A stretch of 64,000 nucleotides of DNA from Aptenodytes patagonicus (Eukaryota; Chordata; Aves; Sphenisciformes; Spheniscidae): positions 124,001-188,000 of the forward strand of contig NW_027472023.1 of assembly GCF_965638725.1 (NCBI RefSeq), in the 5' to 3' direction. The notes under the pieces were generated by a model, which ran no database searches, was not told the origin of the DNA, and saw only the letters and a program-made list of their open reading frames with translations. A program made the translations under genes and the position numbers. This document shows positions 32,285 through 43,900 of this stretch, in pieces (position 1 is the stretch's first letter; every line of letters starts with the position of its first letter).

Positions 32285-33678
32285 TTGGTGGAGGAGATAC
32301 AGAATGGCACCTTCACTACCTTCTTCTGTGACGTTTTCTCCCTCGTTACAATAACTTTTCAGTATCTTGAACATCCTTGGGTAGTTAAAATACTTCTATT
32401 GGTATTTCTTAGGAATATTGCTTTGGTTTTGTCTAAGGTTAACAAGCAATTTAGGAATATGACCCAGGCTCCGCAACAGGATGGTCATGGGTGGCAAGGC
32501 ATGTGGGAGAATATGGGCAGGTATCTAGAGAACTTCTCACCTCCAATGGTGTGGAGCTTGACTCCCAAACAACTGCAGGGTCTTGATGCAGTGATAGAAC
32601 ATTTGGGGGAAAAAAAGAAAAATGCTGTGGCTATTCCAAAGAGGCACAACTTCCCACCCCGTGCTGGGCCCTGGCCAGCTTCTGCCAAACACTGCTCGAT
32701 GTTATGCAGCACCCTCAGGGAGAAGAGAGGGAAAACATACCAACAGACGCTATGGCTAAAGCAGACACTGTATCAGTCGCCCCTAGAACTAAAAAGAACC
32801 AACGGAAGCGGAAGTCAACTCGTTTAGTAAGGGATGAAGAAGCTTCTCCTAAGAGGGAGCAGGAGAAAGAATCAGAAGAGGCAGCCTGTTCTGCAGCAGC
32901 GCAGTCACAAGAGCAGGAGGAGGAAGAGACTGAAAGCATAAATGAGACCGAAACCACCCCATCCCTATGCCTAAGTGAGCTGCGAGGTATGCGAAAAGAT
33001 TTTAGCCGTCAACCGGGTGAGCTAATTCTCAGCTGGTTACTCCGATGCTGAGATATTGGGGCCAGTAGTCAGGAATTAGAAGGTAAAGAAGCCCGGCAGC
33101 TGGGATCCTTGGCTAAGGATAAGGCCATTGGCAAAGGGATTGGAAAAAAGGCAGGAGTCCTCAGTCTTTGGCAGCGACTCCTGTCAAGTGTGAAGGACAG
33201 GTATCCCTTCAAGGAAGAACTTGCAAATTCCCAAAGCAAATGCACCACCTTTGAGGGAGGTATCCCGTATCTGAGGGAATTAGCCGTGGTGGAGGTGATC
33301 TGTAACAACCTGGATGACGGCCAGGTGTCCAAAGACCCGGATGAAATCCGGTGCACGTGGTCCATGTGGCGAAAGGTTGTACGAAATGCACCGACGTCAT
33401 ATGCCCACACCCTGTCGATAATGAGCTGGACAGTCACGGAGGTACCAACTATAGATGGACTGGCCAGACAACTCCGAGAATACAAAGATAATCTCGCTTC
33501 CTCCATGCGGGCCTGCGTCTCGGCTGCGAAGGAACTGACCCCAAAACTGTCCGAGCAAGCCGAGAAGGATAGGTCTTCCTCACGCACTCCAACCAAGGTC
33601 TCAGCAGCCTTTTTCTGTTCAAGGGAAAGGGTACCGGTGGCACACACCACGTGCAACCCTGTGGTTCTTCCTGCGTGA
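32285..33678 (+). pseudogene. ERV-L gag, frameshifted (copy B, provirus 1)
   Basis: Same structure as the copy A gag but without its 8-bp deletion. The last frame therefore runs on through MSWTVTEVPTIDGLARQLRE to 33,678. The frameshift near 32,704 and the TGA after SWLLRC remain. Confidence 0.8.
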
Positions 33679-33955
33679 CCAGGGGGAGGACATGAGGAAG
33701 TGGGATGGTGAACCTACCTGGGGACTAGAAGCTCGGGTACAAGACCTGCAAGGAAAAACAACAGCCAGAAAGCATCCATCCAGGAAAACTACTGCTCCAG
33801 TGTCTGTTGGGCAGGGTAGAAGGGCTGATCATACTTTTGACCCTGATGAAGGGACTTCTGTTTTGCAGTCACAACAATCAAGTAATGAAGACTCCGACGG
33901 CAAATAGAGGGGCCCTGCCTTTGGCCAGGCGGAGGAAAGGGACAACCGAGTTTAC

Positions 33956-36335
33956 TGGACTGTGTGGATTCGATGGCCTGGCACATCAGCCCCACGGGAG
34001 TATAAAGCTCTAGTGGGCACCGGTGCACAGCGTACTCTAATACCATCAGATTACAAAGGGGCAGAATCCATCCGTATTTCTGGAGTGATGGGAAGGTACC
34101 AAGGACTGTCTGTGTTGGGAGGCTGAGGTAAGCCTAACTGGGAATGAGTGGCAAAAGCATCCTATTGTGGCTGGTCCGGAGGCTTCATGTATCCTTGGCA
34201 TAGACTACCTCAGGAGAGGGTATTGCAAGGACCCAGAAGGATACCGGTGGGCTTTTGGAACAGCTGCCTTGAATGTGGAGAAGACTAAACAGCTGTCTAG
34301 CTTGGCTGGTCTCTCAGACGATCCGTCTGTGGCGGGGTTGCTGTGGGTTAAAGAACAGCAGGTGCCAATTGCTACCATGCCAGTGCACTGGCAACAGTAT
34401 CACACCAGTCGAGACTCCCTGATTCCCATCCATAAGCTGATCCGGCAACCGGAGAGTCAAGGAGTGATCAGCAAGACTCATTCACCCTTCAACAGTGCCA
34501 TACGGCCAGTGCAAAAATCTAACAGAGAGTGGAGGCTAACAGTGGACTATCGAGGCCTGAACGAAGTCACACCGCCGCTGAGTGCTGCCGTGCCAGACAT
34601 GCTGGAACTTCAATACGAACTGGAGTCAAAGGCCGCCAAATGGTATGCAACAATTGATACCGCTAATGTGTTTTTCTCAATCCCTTTGGCGGCAGAGTGC
34701 AGGCCACAGTTTGCTTTCACGTGTGGGGGGGTATCCAGTACAGCTGTAACCGACTGCCCCAGGGGTGGAAACACAGCCCCACCATTTGCCATGGACTGAC
34801 CAGACTGCACTGGAACAAGGTGAAGCTCCGGAACACCTACAACACATTGATGACATCATCGTATGGGGCAACACAGCAGAAGAAGTTTTTGAGAAAGGGA
34901 AGAAAGTCCAAATCTTTCTGAAAGCCAGTTTTGCCATAAAAGAAAGCAAGGTCAAGGGACCTGCACAGGAGATCCAATTTTTAGGAATAAAATGGCAAGA
35001 TGGACGTCGTCAAATCCCAACGGATGTAATCAACAAAAGAACAGCCATGTCTCCACCAACTAGCAAAAAGGAAACACAAGCTTTCTTAGGCATTGTGGGT
35101 TTTTGGAGAATGCATATTCCAAATTACAGTCTGATTGTAAACCCTCTCTATCAAGTGACCCGAAAGAAGACCGATTTCAAATGGGGCCCCGAGCAACAAC
35201 AAGCCTTTGAACAAATTAAAGAGGAGATAGTTCATGCCTTGGCATGCCAGTCCAGGCAGGGCAAGATGTAAACAATGTGCTCTACACCACAGCCGGGGAG
35301 AATGGCCCTACCTGGAAACTCTGGCAGAAAGCACCAGGGGAGACTCGAGGTTGACCCCTGGGGTTTTGGAGTCAGGGATACAGAGGATCCGAGGCCCGCT
35401 ATACTCCAACTGAAAAGGAGATATTGGCAGCACATGAAGGGGTTCGAGCTGCTTTGGAAGTGGTTGGTACTGAAGCACGGCTCCTCCTGGCACCCCGACT
35501 GCTGGTGCTGGGCTGGATGTTCAAAGGGAGGGGCCCCTCTAAACATCATGCAACTGATGCTATGTGTGGGGTAAGTGGGTCACACTGATCACGCAACAGG
35601 CTTTAATAGGTGTCCTGGTTTCGGCAGGGATCGAGTTAATTTCCTTCCTAGTAGCTGGTACAGTGCTGTGTTTTGGATTTAGGATGAGAACAAAGTTGAT
35701 AACGCACCGATGTTTTAGTTGTTGCTAGGTAGTGTTTACACTAGCCAAGGACTTTTCAGCTTCCCATGCTCTACCGACTGAGAAGGCTGGAGGTGCACAA
35801 GAAGCTGGGAGGGGGCACAGCCAAACTGGCCAAAGGGACATGCCATACCATGTGACGTCATGCTCAGTACATAAACTGGGGAAAGCTGGCGGGGGGGGCC
35901 GCTGCTCGGGGACTGGCTGGGCATTGGTCAGCAGGTGGTGAGCAATTGTACTGTGCATCACTTGCTTTGTGTATTATTATTATATTATTATTATTTTATT
36001 TCAATTATTAAACTGTTTTTATCTCAACCCACAAATTTTTCTCACTTGTGCTCTTCCAATTCTCTTCCCCATCCCACCGGGGCGGGGTGGGGGTGGGGGA
36101 GTAAGCGAGTGGCTGCGTGGTGCTCAGTTGCCGACTGAGGTTAAACCACGACAATAGGAAAACCCAATCGCCCAGGAATCTTGGAAGTAATCATGGATTG
36201 GCCAGAAGGCAAAGATTTTGGAATATCGCCAGAGGAGGCGGTGACGCGTGCTGCAGATGCCCCAATGTATAATAAACTATCAGAAAATGAGAAACAATAT
36301 GCCCTGTTCACTGATGGAGCTAATGGCCTCTTGAA
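33956..36335 (+). pseudogene. ERV-L pol: protease, RT, partial RNase H (copy B, provirus 1)
   Basis: Protease with GTG for the catalytic DTG lies at about 34,015. The RT fingers and palm are at 34,167-34,799. A frameshift follows, then QHIDDIIVWGN at about 34,845 and the thumb/connection at 34,900-35,271 (GPAQEIQFLGIKWQDGRRQI, ETQAFLGIVGFWRMHIPNYS). The frame then shifts again and continues to the solo LTR at 35,611. After the LTR it resumes to NEKQYALFTDGANG at about 36,330, the first catalytic Asp region of RNase H. This is the only one of the three ERV-L copies that keeps the RT-RNase H connection. Confidence 0.83.
35611..36153 (+). mobile_element. Solo ERV-L-type LTR inserted in pol, with 5-bp target duplication
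   Basis: The 543-bp element starts TGTCCTGGTTTCGGCAGG and ends TTAAACCACGACA. It is flanked by ATAGG at 35,606-35,610 and 36,154-36,158, a 5-bp target-site duplication as expected for this class. The pol frame continues across it. It is clearly diverged from the 8,343-type LTRs, so it belongs to another subfamily. It was probably left by recombination between the two LTRs of a provirus. Confidence 0.93.
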
Positions 36336-36733
36336 AAAGAGTCTTAATCCACACCAGGCCCAGAGGGATACTCAACCTCCCCAAATACTTCATCAGTTGA
36401 ATAATCGGTATGGGCCCACCGGGAGCCAATGTTTGTGAGCCAAACATTCTTTGCAAAAGCTGAGCTTGATGCTCCACCTTCTGATGGAAAGAAAATATCC
36501 GATAGCGTTACAGCCAGGACAACCTGTCATGCTACGTTTACCACAAATTGGAACTGTGCCTGTGACTAACTAAACCTCGCGGCCCACTTGCCTGGGAAGC
36601 TACTGATAGCAGTTGTGCAAAACAGAGAATAAGTGCACGGTGGATTTTTCCTTCTTTCGAAGGGGGTAACCAGTCCAGAAAACCCCACCGAGACCGGTCT
36701 ATTCCACCTTTTTGTTTTGCAGCCTCCTCCAAG

Positions 36734-39110
36734 ATGAAAGGAAGATACATCATTCTACTGCTGTTGAAGATTTCAATAATACTTGCTTCCCCACAAACGC
36801 CCACCTGTCTCCACTTACCCGTCAATCAAGAAATCAGCCGCGATTGTGTCGATACAGATAAGCCACCCGTCTTGTTACTAGCAGACAGTAATATAAACGT
36901 GACTTGTAAAACACGACCACCTGTTAATAAGGGATATAGATATATCTATTTTATGATTATTCACAATAACTCTTACACGCCATATAGAAAGTGCTGCAAC
37001 GTAAGTCATTGCTCAATGCATGACATAGAGAAGGGACATTGTGATGTTAAAGTATCGTGCAGATGGAAGACTCTAAAGGGACGCAGCGTAATACTTCGGA
37101 ACACTGTCGCTCGGTATCACTAAACCTAGCACGACGACATCTGTGCCTACTTTGATTACTCCCCAGGTTTTACTAAGGCGTCTTACGGAGGATGCTGCGC
37201 TCAAGCCGAAGTATGCACAATGCAGTAAGCAAGCAAACCCACAGGAGCTGGTAACCTCTGCCTTAACATGGACAGTGAGACCCAACATACCCAAAACCCA
37301 CCAGTGGGGCAGCAAGAACCAAGGTATCCAGCTGACCACGCGCATCACCCTTACTTTTTGCTTAAGTGTTAGTAGTCCGTATCCAGGAATCTGGACTTGG
37401 GTTGGAGAGACTAATACTCGCATTACAGATGGGGGCACTGTGATGCCCTACAATATGATCATGATACCACTGAAGGACCTATTAAGTTTGTTCTTTTATA
37501 CAACTGCACGCATGCAACAATATCAGATAAACCCAAAGAGGGATGGCAATGCCCGCTGGAAAGGAAGCCATTGGGATTCATGATGGGAGTTTGTGTGCTA
37601 ATCAACCGTCGAGGTCATGGTTCATGCGCCACAGTGGGCAGTATGCAATTTAACGTTTCCCTGATTCCTGCTACCACTACCGCACCAACAGCTGCCCCTA
37701 ATGCCTATCAATCTACTTCCTACCCTGTTACTCCCACAGGCGACCGAACCTTATCCCCACAACGTTCCGAAATTGGGCCTTACGCTATTAAATACACAGG
37801 CTGACAGCGAGTGTTGTTCAATCCATCGTGGTCCCTCAAACGAGTGGAACTATCAATGCAAAGTAATATCTCTGCAATTAAACCTACTTGCTCGCCATTC
37901 TTAAGTACATCCTATGCAGGATGGTTAGCATGGTTGCATGGGCGAACCCTCACCGCTCCAAAACGAGCAAGGAGAGATGTGACTGGTATCTTAGGAACAG
38001 GATTAGGAGTATTAAACAGCATAGACGCTGAAGTTTTAGCAAACAAAATAAGCTCAGCCACAAGTGCTTTACACAAATTAGAACGTCTGTTACGGTCTTC
38101 TCTATCGGCACTGGGAACTCACCAATGGCTCTTATCTGACGTAGTACCCCAATGGGAAAGAATTAATGAAAAAGACCACCAACTAATTGTGAACGCACTT
38201 GGTGCAGCCCAAAATAATGTCTCTCCCGCTCTTAGTAGTGTCCGGGCTCAACTGTGGATACAATCTACTGTGGCAGCGATTATGAGAGAAGGTGAGGAGG
38301 GCACCTTACCCACTGAAATTCAAAAGGTTATTTGGGATAATGCAACTAAATTTGAAAGGGAATTCCAATCCTGGTGGCGTCTAGTCAATTTTTGCTATGA
38401 CCCCACCGACAGTAAAGCCACAGCTTTTATTCTGACAATACGCAATGCTTCGGTGTATAGACCATATACCCACTCACTGCGCTCGACTAAATCACAATGG
38501 AACGGTACTCTATCCAGTGGAACACCAAGTATGGGCCCAAGAAAAGGGAGACAAATGGCAAACCGTTGATGTTGACACGTGTCGTGCGAGAACAACAAGG
38601 ATTTATTTGTGAAAGCAATGCCATTAAAGCGCAAGACATTTGTCTTGACACGGAACAAAATGTTTGCCCTTTTGAGATACATCCCGACGAAACCCCTGAA
38701 ACTGTACCGGTGTATCTTGGAAATGGATGTGCTTGCATGAGAACCCTTTGTGATTTTATATTTCTAGGCAGTATTACTGTAGATACATCACTCAAATAGC
38801 TGTATCTGTAATTTTACTGAAATTATGGGATGCGACTTTAACTATTCAGCTCCTGTCACCTCTCATCAACTTACTACAATCTAACTATACCTCCTATTAC
38901 AATTTGTTACCTACCCCCATTGGAATGAATCTTACATTGGTAAGAAAGCTATTACAGCGTGATGATCTCTACCGATTGCTGAAACAACCTCAAGACAATG
39001 GACAAAGAACCCGGATTACCGTTCATCATGATGCAAGAGAAATACACCATGTTCTGGAAAGAGTGAAAAAGGATGGAGAACATCATTGGTGGGATACCTT
39101 ATTTGGATAG
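36734..39110 (+). pseudogene. Retroviral env, broken by frameshifts
   Basis: The surface part starts at 36,734 with a hydrophobic leader (KGRYIILLLLKISIILAS) and is Cys-rich up to a stop at 37,121. Further pieces lie at 37,143-37,583 and 37,571-37,804. The transmembrane part is in the frame at 37,811-38,569, with a furin-type RARR before a hydrophobic DVTGILGTGLGVLNS segment and a long heptad-like helix. It then shifts into 38,497-38,799. The cytoplasmic tail is at 38,904-39,110, ending HHWWDTLFG. At least four frame breaks prevent a full product. The env family could not be named. Confidence 0.78.
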
Positions 39111-39298
39111 TCGCCGACAGCACCAGGAACGTTGAATCCAAGGCTTCATCCCATTGTGATTATATTGTATGTTTCTTCCATGCAGCCATTAATAAGGTGA
39201 ACCTTGCCATCAAACTTATTGAACCTTGTCAAACCACTGTTAAACTTTGCTAAATTCCATCAAACTTACTAAACTCTGTCAAATTATTATTTTACCTC

Positions 39299-39304
39299 AA
39301 TAAA
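39299..39304 (+). promoter_or_regulatory. AATAAA in the 3' part of the env-bearing ERV
   Basis: AATAAA followed within about 20 bases by a CT-rich TGCTGCTTCTCTCTTTT stretch; position and context suit a retroviral R-region polyadenylation signal. Confidence 0.5.
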
Positions 39305-39357
39305 ACATGTTGCTGCTTCTCTCTTTTGAGTGAGGTGCATTTCACTCATCTGCGACA

Positions 39358-39480
39358 GGCTGCACCTGTGCGTTGGGAGCTGGCAGGGCGTGAGGGGCAC
39401 GGCCGCGGGCACTATCAGGCATGGACACTTGTGGGGATGCATGGACACTTGTGGGGACGCTGCCTACCCCAGCACACAGT
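39358..39480 (-). pseudogene. Inverted fragment of gene 1 around its first coding exon boundary
   Basis: Diverged reverse complement of about 15,990-16,085 of gene 1, ending near the acceptor of the ATG exon. It contains GGCACGGCCGCGGGCACTAT and a local doubling of the ATGGACACTTGTGGGGA unit. No coding exon is complete. Confidence 0.65.
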
Positions 39481-39984
39481 CCCCCCCACCAAAAAATAGA
39501 GGAGGATGTTGGGGGGAATTATTTCTTCCCCCCAAAATGCAGGAGGGCCATGAGGAGGGGTGGTATTCCCCCCCCGCAAAGAAAAAAGAGAGGTAGCACA
39601 GGGAAGGAACATAGAAAGGGGACTGGGAAAGGGGAAGGGAACTGCTGCGTGTTTGCGGTGAGCATCAATCTGGAGCAGCTGGCAAGAAGAGGACCTGTGG
39701 GGGTGGGTCCATGTGGGTCTCTGGGACACCTGCTCAGCAACGGAAGTGCCGGTGGGGCAGCACCCTTCTGTGTTTCTCGGAGGACCTGGTCGTGGTGCCC
39801 CCGGGCATGGGCTGAAGAGGAAGGAGCTCCCTGCATCCCGCTGAAAGTTTCGCCGGGGGCTTGAGCTCTACAGAAGAAGGAAAGAGGCGACAGGCAATGG
39901 CTCCTGCCAGTGCAGTGAGGGCAGCCGTTTATGCAGGATGGTGGATACACCCTCCTGCCTCCAAGTCGGGCAAGAACCAGGTCT
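39481..39984. other. Unassigned GC-rich segment
   Basis: 39,481-39,645 is a diverged inverted relative of the TTTTTGGGGA-containing segment at 2,640-2,800. For 39,646-39,984 I see no gene or known repeat. Confidence 0.45.
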
Positions 39985-40590
39985 CAGGCAGAGACGTCGT
40001 GGGGTGTGCGCAGGCAGAAGGGAAAGCAGCAGCCACCTCCCTCGAACCCGTCAGCTGACATTCATTGACAAGGTGACGCGCTTCTCCTACAATCACAGAT
40101 TTCTTTATTCCCTTTCTCGTTTTATTTCAAAAGAACCGGGACCTCGCTGGGCGGCTCCCAAAGGCGGCCGCCAGCTTTGGTGGCAGGACCCAGTTAAGGA
40201 TGTCCCTCTTCAGCAGCACCAGGATGAGGACAGCAAACTGCAGCAAGGCGAGGAACAGAAGAAGTCTCCTGGGGGACAGGAGAGGGGTCAGGCAGAGCAG
40301 GGGGCAAATTTGTCACAGCTCTTTCCAGCCACCCTCTTCGAACACCACCGCGGGACCTTCACCGTGCTGGGCACAACACTCCCTGCTCAGGACTGGAGTG
40401 AGGGGCCGGGCATCTCTCTTGGCTCTGCTGTACATCTCCCTGGTGGACCCCAAAATGCCCCCCTGCCCACCCCGCAGTGCAGGAAAAAAAGAAATCCTGA
40501 AACATCACATCCTGGAGAAGTCCGAAGCTGCCTAATGCCCTTGGACCACTGGCACAGGCATCCCACTGCCTATGGAGAGAGGGCACAGGG
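39985..40590 (-). pseudogene. Inverted 3' end of gene 1 with intact last exon
   Basis: Reverse-complement match to about 18,460-19,045. The last coding exon, 40,127-40,268 on the minus strand, keeps its CAG acceptor, membrane helix, tail and TGA, followed by AATAAA. Homology stops before the preceding exon, so this is a headless copy. It lies 300 bases downstream of the SUN gene and in the same orientation. Confidence 0.8.
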
Positions 40591-40902
40591 CCTTGCAGAC
40601 AGGCCTGCTTCACTCCTCTTCTCTGCCAGCAGGAGAGCTTTCCCGGGGCTGTGATTCTGCTCTCCCAGTGACACTGGAGCTTTGGTGAGCGACCCTGGGC
40701 TGCGCAAGCTGGAGCTGGACCAGCGGGGGCTTCTCCTTCAAGCCCCATTCCCCTGCCCTGTCCCTTGCAGCCCGGACCACGAGCATCCTTCTCCTGAGGG
40801 AGAAAGCTCCCTTCCCCACTAGCGGCGCAAGCTGTTGGAAGCTCCCTGGAAGAACATTTGCAAGGAACATACACAAGTCGAGCTGCCACACATCATCTTT
40901 GC
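40591..40902. other. Spacer between SUN gene and inverted gene 1 tail
   Basis: No gene or repeat recognised. Confidence 0.5.
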
Positions 40903-40908
40903 TTTATT
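40903..40908 (-). promoter_or_regulatory. SUN gene poly(A) signal
   Basis: AATAAA on the minus strand, 8 bases after the stop codon. Confidence 0.8.
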
Positions 40909-40915
40909 ATTCTTC

Positions 40916-43900
40916 CTAAAGGAGCTCTTGGGCCTGCGGGTGGTCGTTGTGGCTCACCGTCTTCCCGTGAACCTGTACTCGGTACACACAGGTGTACTCT
41001 GGGTTTCCCCAGTTGCTCTGCACCTGGAATTTGATGTAGCGAAAGGTCCTGGGAAGCTCCTTCTGTAAAGAAATGGGGGGAGCCATCATGACACAGGTGG
41101 CAAGAGCCACAGCACATCGCCGGAGCCCCCTCTACCCGTGCTCCCCCTGCCGAGGACCAAACAGCAGCCCTGACGAAGGAGGCAGCAAGGTCAACCAGAT
41201 CCCCCTTTGCCAGGGCCACGGAGGAGCCCTCTGTGCCCAGAAAGCAAAGGCCTGGCCTCAGAGGCTTGCTGAGGGGGGCTGTGGAAACCGGAGGCCCTTT
41301 GCTGCCTGGGCTGCTGCGGGATGCGGGGAGAATCCCACTGCGGGGGGGGTGCCGTCTTCCCTGCAGGAGCAAGGAGCGTGGGAGAGCAGAGGCTGGCTGG
41401 GGTGATCCTCCGCACTCCTTCCTCCAAGGACTTGCAGACAACCCCGCCTTCTTCCCAGGCATCCTGCCCACAGCTCTTGCGGTACCTGCACATGGAATGT
41501 CTGAGCAATCTCCTTGTGCACGTCGTAGGTGAACGTTCCCAGGAGAGTTTCTGCCGCTGCCTCATCCACTCCCTCAAAGACAAGAGACAAAAGGAGCAGG
41601 TCAGGCTCGCACAGGGCGTCAGAAAAAGGGCACGCCGAGGCCGAACCCAGGAACCCTTCCCCACCTCCCTCGGCTCTAGCGGTAGTCTAGCACAGCTTAG
41701 GCTGACTCTGGGTCAGGGTGCTTTCAGCACGTGCTCCAGGATCCTTGGCCATGAAGCAGAGAAGAAGCCCCCAGAGGCACAGAACCCCCACGTGGCCCCA
41801 GTGGCCCCCCAGGGGATGCGGTGCTCTGCAGCAGCCAGCCCCAGACACATGTCTGAGAGCAGGCGCCGAGAGAAGCACGTCTCTGGTACAGCTTTTCCCT
41901 GGGGCTGGCCCCCCCCCGAGAAGCACAAGGCAAAGACTTACAGAGACAGCAAACTCTTTGGGGGCACTGCTGACTTCCCCGGAAGGAGAGACTGCCTCCG
42001 AGATATGCCAGATGGTGAAAGCCGTTGGCCAGATTTGCTCAGGCAGCCGGACGACCACGTGGCCCCGAGATCCTTGGAAAGCCCAGCAGCTGCCAGGGGC
42101 AATACGGGGCTGAAACCAGAAAGCCATGACCGTCAGCGGCAAGGCAGCCCAAGAGCCAACAGAGCTGCCTGTTTGGCCAGAAGCAGAGACCTTGCCTTGC
42201 CTGTGGGCTGCGATCCTGCTCGTAAATGAGTACAAGTCGCTGGGCAGCAGGGCAATATGGAAGTGTTTCTACAAAACCTCTGGGCTCCTCCAGCTTTCCC
42301 AAGCCAGCTCTGCTTTCTCAGAGCCTGCAGAGACAGGGCAGGTCTCCCCAGTGTACCTCACCCCATTGCCCTTCAAAGATTGCGCTGCAGCTGCACGGTC
42401 CAATGCAGACTGGGACCCTGCTTCAGACTTGGTAGACCAGATCAGGGCCGGGGCCCAGAGGAGCATCTCTCGCGGCTTCCGTGGCTCAGCAGCCCCCACC
42501 ACTCCCACCCCCTCTGGAAAGGGACCCTCAGAGATGCGGTATGGCAGTGGGGCTGCCAAGGACAAACTGCAACCAAGGGTGGTGGGCAGGTCGCGGAAGC
42601 TGGGTTCAGCTCGGTCCCCCTCCTGATGGGAGGGCAGTGCTGTCAGGGATCGCAGGGGTCAGGAATGCGACGCAGCCTGCAGGGCTGAGCGATAGGGCCG
42701 GGCTGAAGGGAAGTGCTGTGCGCTTGGTCTGCCAATCCAAAAGCAAGGAGGTGAACCACAAGTCAGGACTTCCCTTGTGATACCTGCAAGATTGCCTCTG
42801 GAGGGTTTGCAGAAGAGAAGCCGAACAGAGAAAGCCACCAGGTCATCTTGCCTTGCCCACCATAACTCTTGGATGTCCTCTCCGCATCAATGGTGGCACC
42901 TGACATGAAGGAGGCCAGAGATTAGGAGTGGAAGCAGTGCATTAGGATGTATTTCTCAGGCTTGAAAGCAGAGCTTGGCAGACTTTGGGGGAGTGCCATA
43001 CACAAACGGAGGGCAGCGAGACTTCCTGTCTGCATACCTATGGCTTCCAGAGCCCAGTCCGGCATCCGGACGTAGCCTTCAAGCACCTTCTTAATTGCCG
43101 CCTGGGTCAGCTGCAGAATTTCCTGGGGGGAAAAAAAAAATGGGAATGGCAGTGAACACAAACACATGCACGGGCCGTTCCGCATGAACACCGAGTCCTA
43201 GCACAGAGCCAAGGAGCGCCTCTGTGTCAGAAAATGCAAGGCAAGACCCGTCGGCAAAGGTGCCGACTTTGAGAGTGCCAAGAGGAAGCAGCAGGAGGGA
43301 GGCCAGAAAGACAGCGAGGTCTCTGATCTGCCCCCAGCACCCTCACCTCTCTCTTCTCCTCTTGGACACCATGGCCTCCGAGGACCTCTCTCACTGCCTG
43401 AAGAATGGTCGCCCTCGCAGCAGACACCTGAGCCACCGTCTCCTTGAGCTCCCACGTCTTCTGCTCCAGCCAAGCCTGTGAGTTCCTGGAGGCAAAGGGA
43501 AAGCAGGTCTTGCCCAGCAGCTGCCCAGCCCCTGCAGGCAGGCTCCAAACACTGTGCAGAGAAGGGTCCCCGGGCCTTGGGTCAGCCCCCCGTCCCCCAG
43601 ACCCTTTCCTTCCTCTGGTTTACAAATGGCTCCCTTCCACCACCGCGAGTAGCAGACGGGGAAGGTCAGAAGCCCTGGACGCAAGGCAAGTGAGTGCAGG
43701 CAGCACGAAGCCAGCTGAGACGGCTCCACAGAACACGTTCCCGGGCGAGAAAGCGCTCTTACCCCAGAGACTGCAGCTCCGTTTCAGAAAGCCCTGACGC
43801 CTCCTGCAAGACAAAGAGGGGGCGGGATGGACTCCTTAAGTAGCTTGTTGACTGCCAAAATTGACACTTTGGAGAGACACTCCGCTGGAGCAAGCACGAG

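Larger units (their letters stand above)
31351..36335 (+). mobile_element. ERV-L provirus 1 of copy B, interrupted by a solo LTR
   Basis: LTR, primer site, gag, protease, RT and connection domain, and the first part of RNase H are collinear. The RNase H part is split by a solo LTR at 35,611-36,153. Similarity to ERV-L stops at about 36,335, inside RNase H, where an env-bearing ERV of another kind begins. No integrase and no 3' LTR. Confidence 0.87.
36336..39350 (+). mobile_element. 3' part of an env-bearing endogenous retrovirus (copy B only)
   Basis: Begins abruptly where ERV-L RNase H stops. A pol C-terminal tail (QPGQPVMLRLPQIGTVPVT, ISARWIFPSF) is followed by env at 36,734 and by an AT-rich 3' segment with short CAAACTT-type direct repeats and AATAAA at 39,299, as at the end of an LTR. 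It is absent from copy A. Confidence 0.75.
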
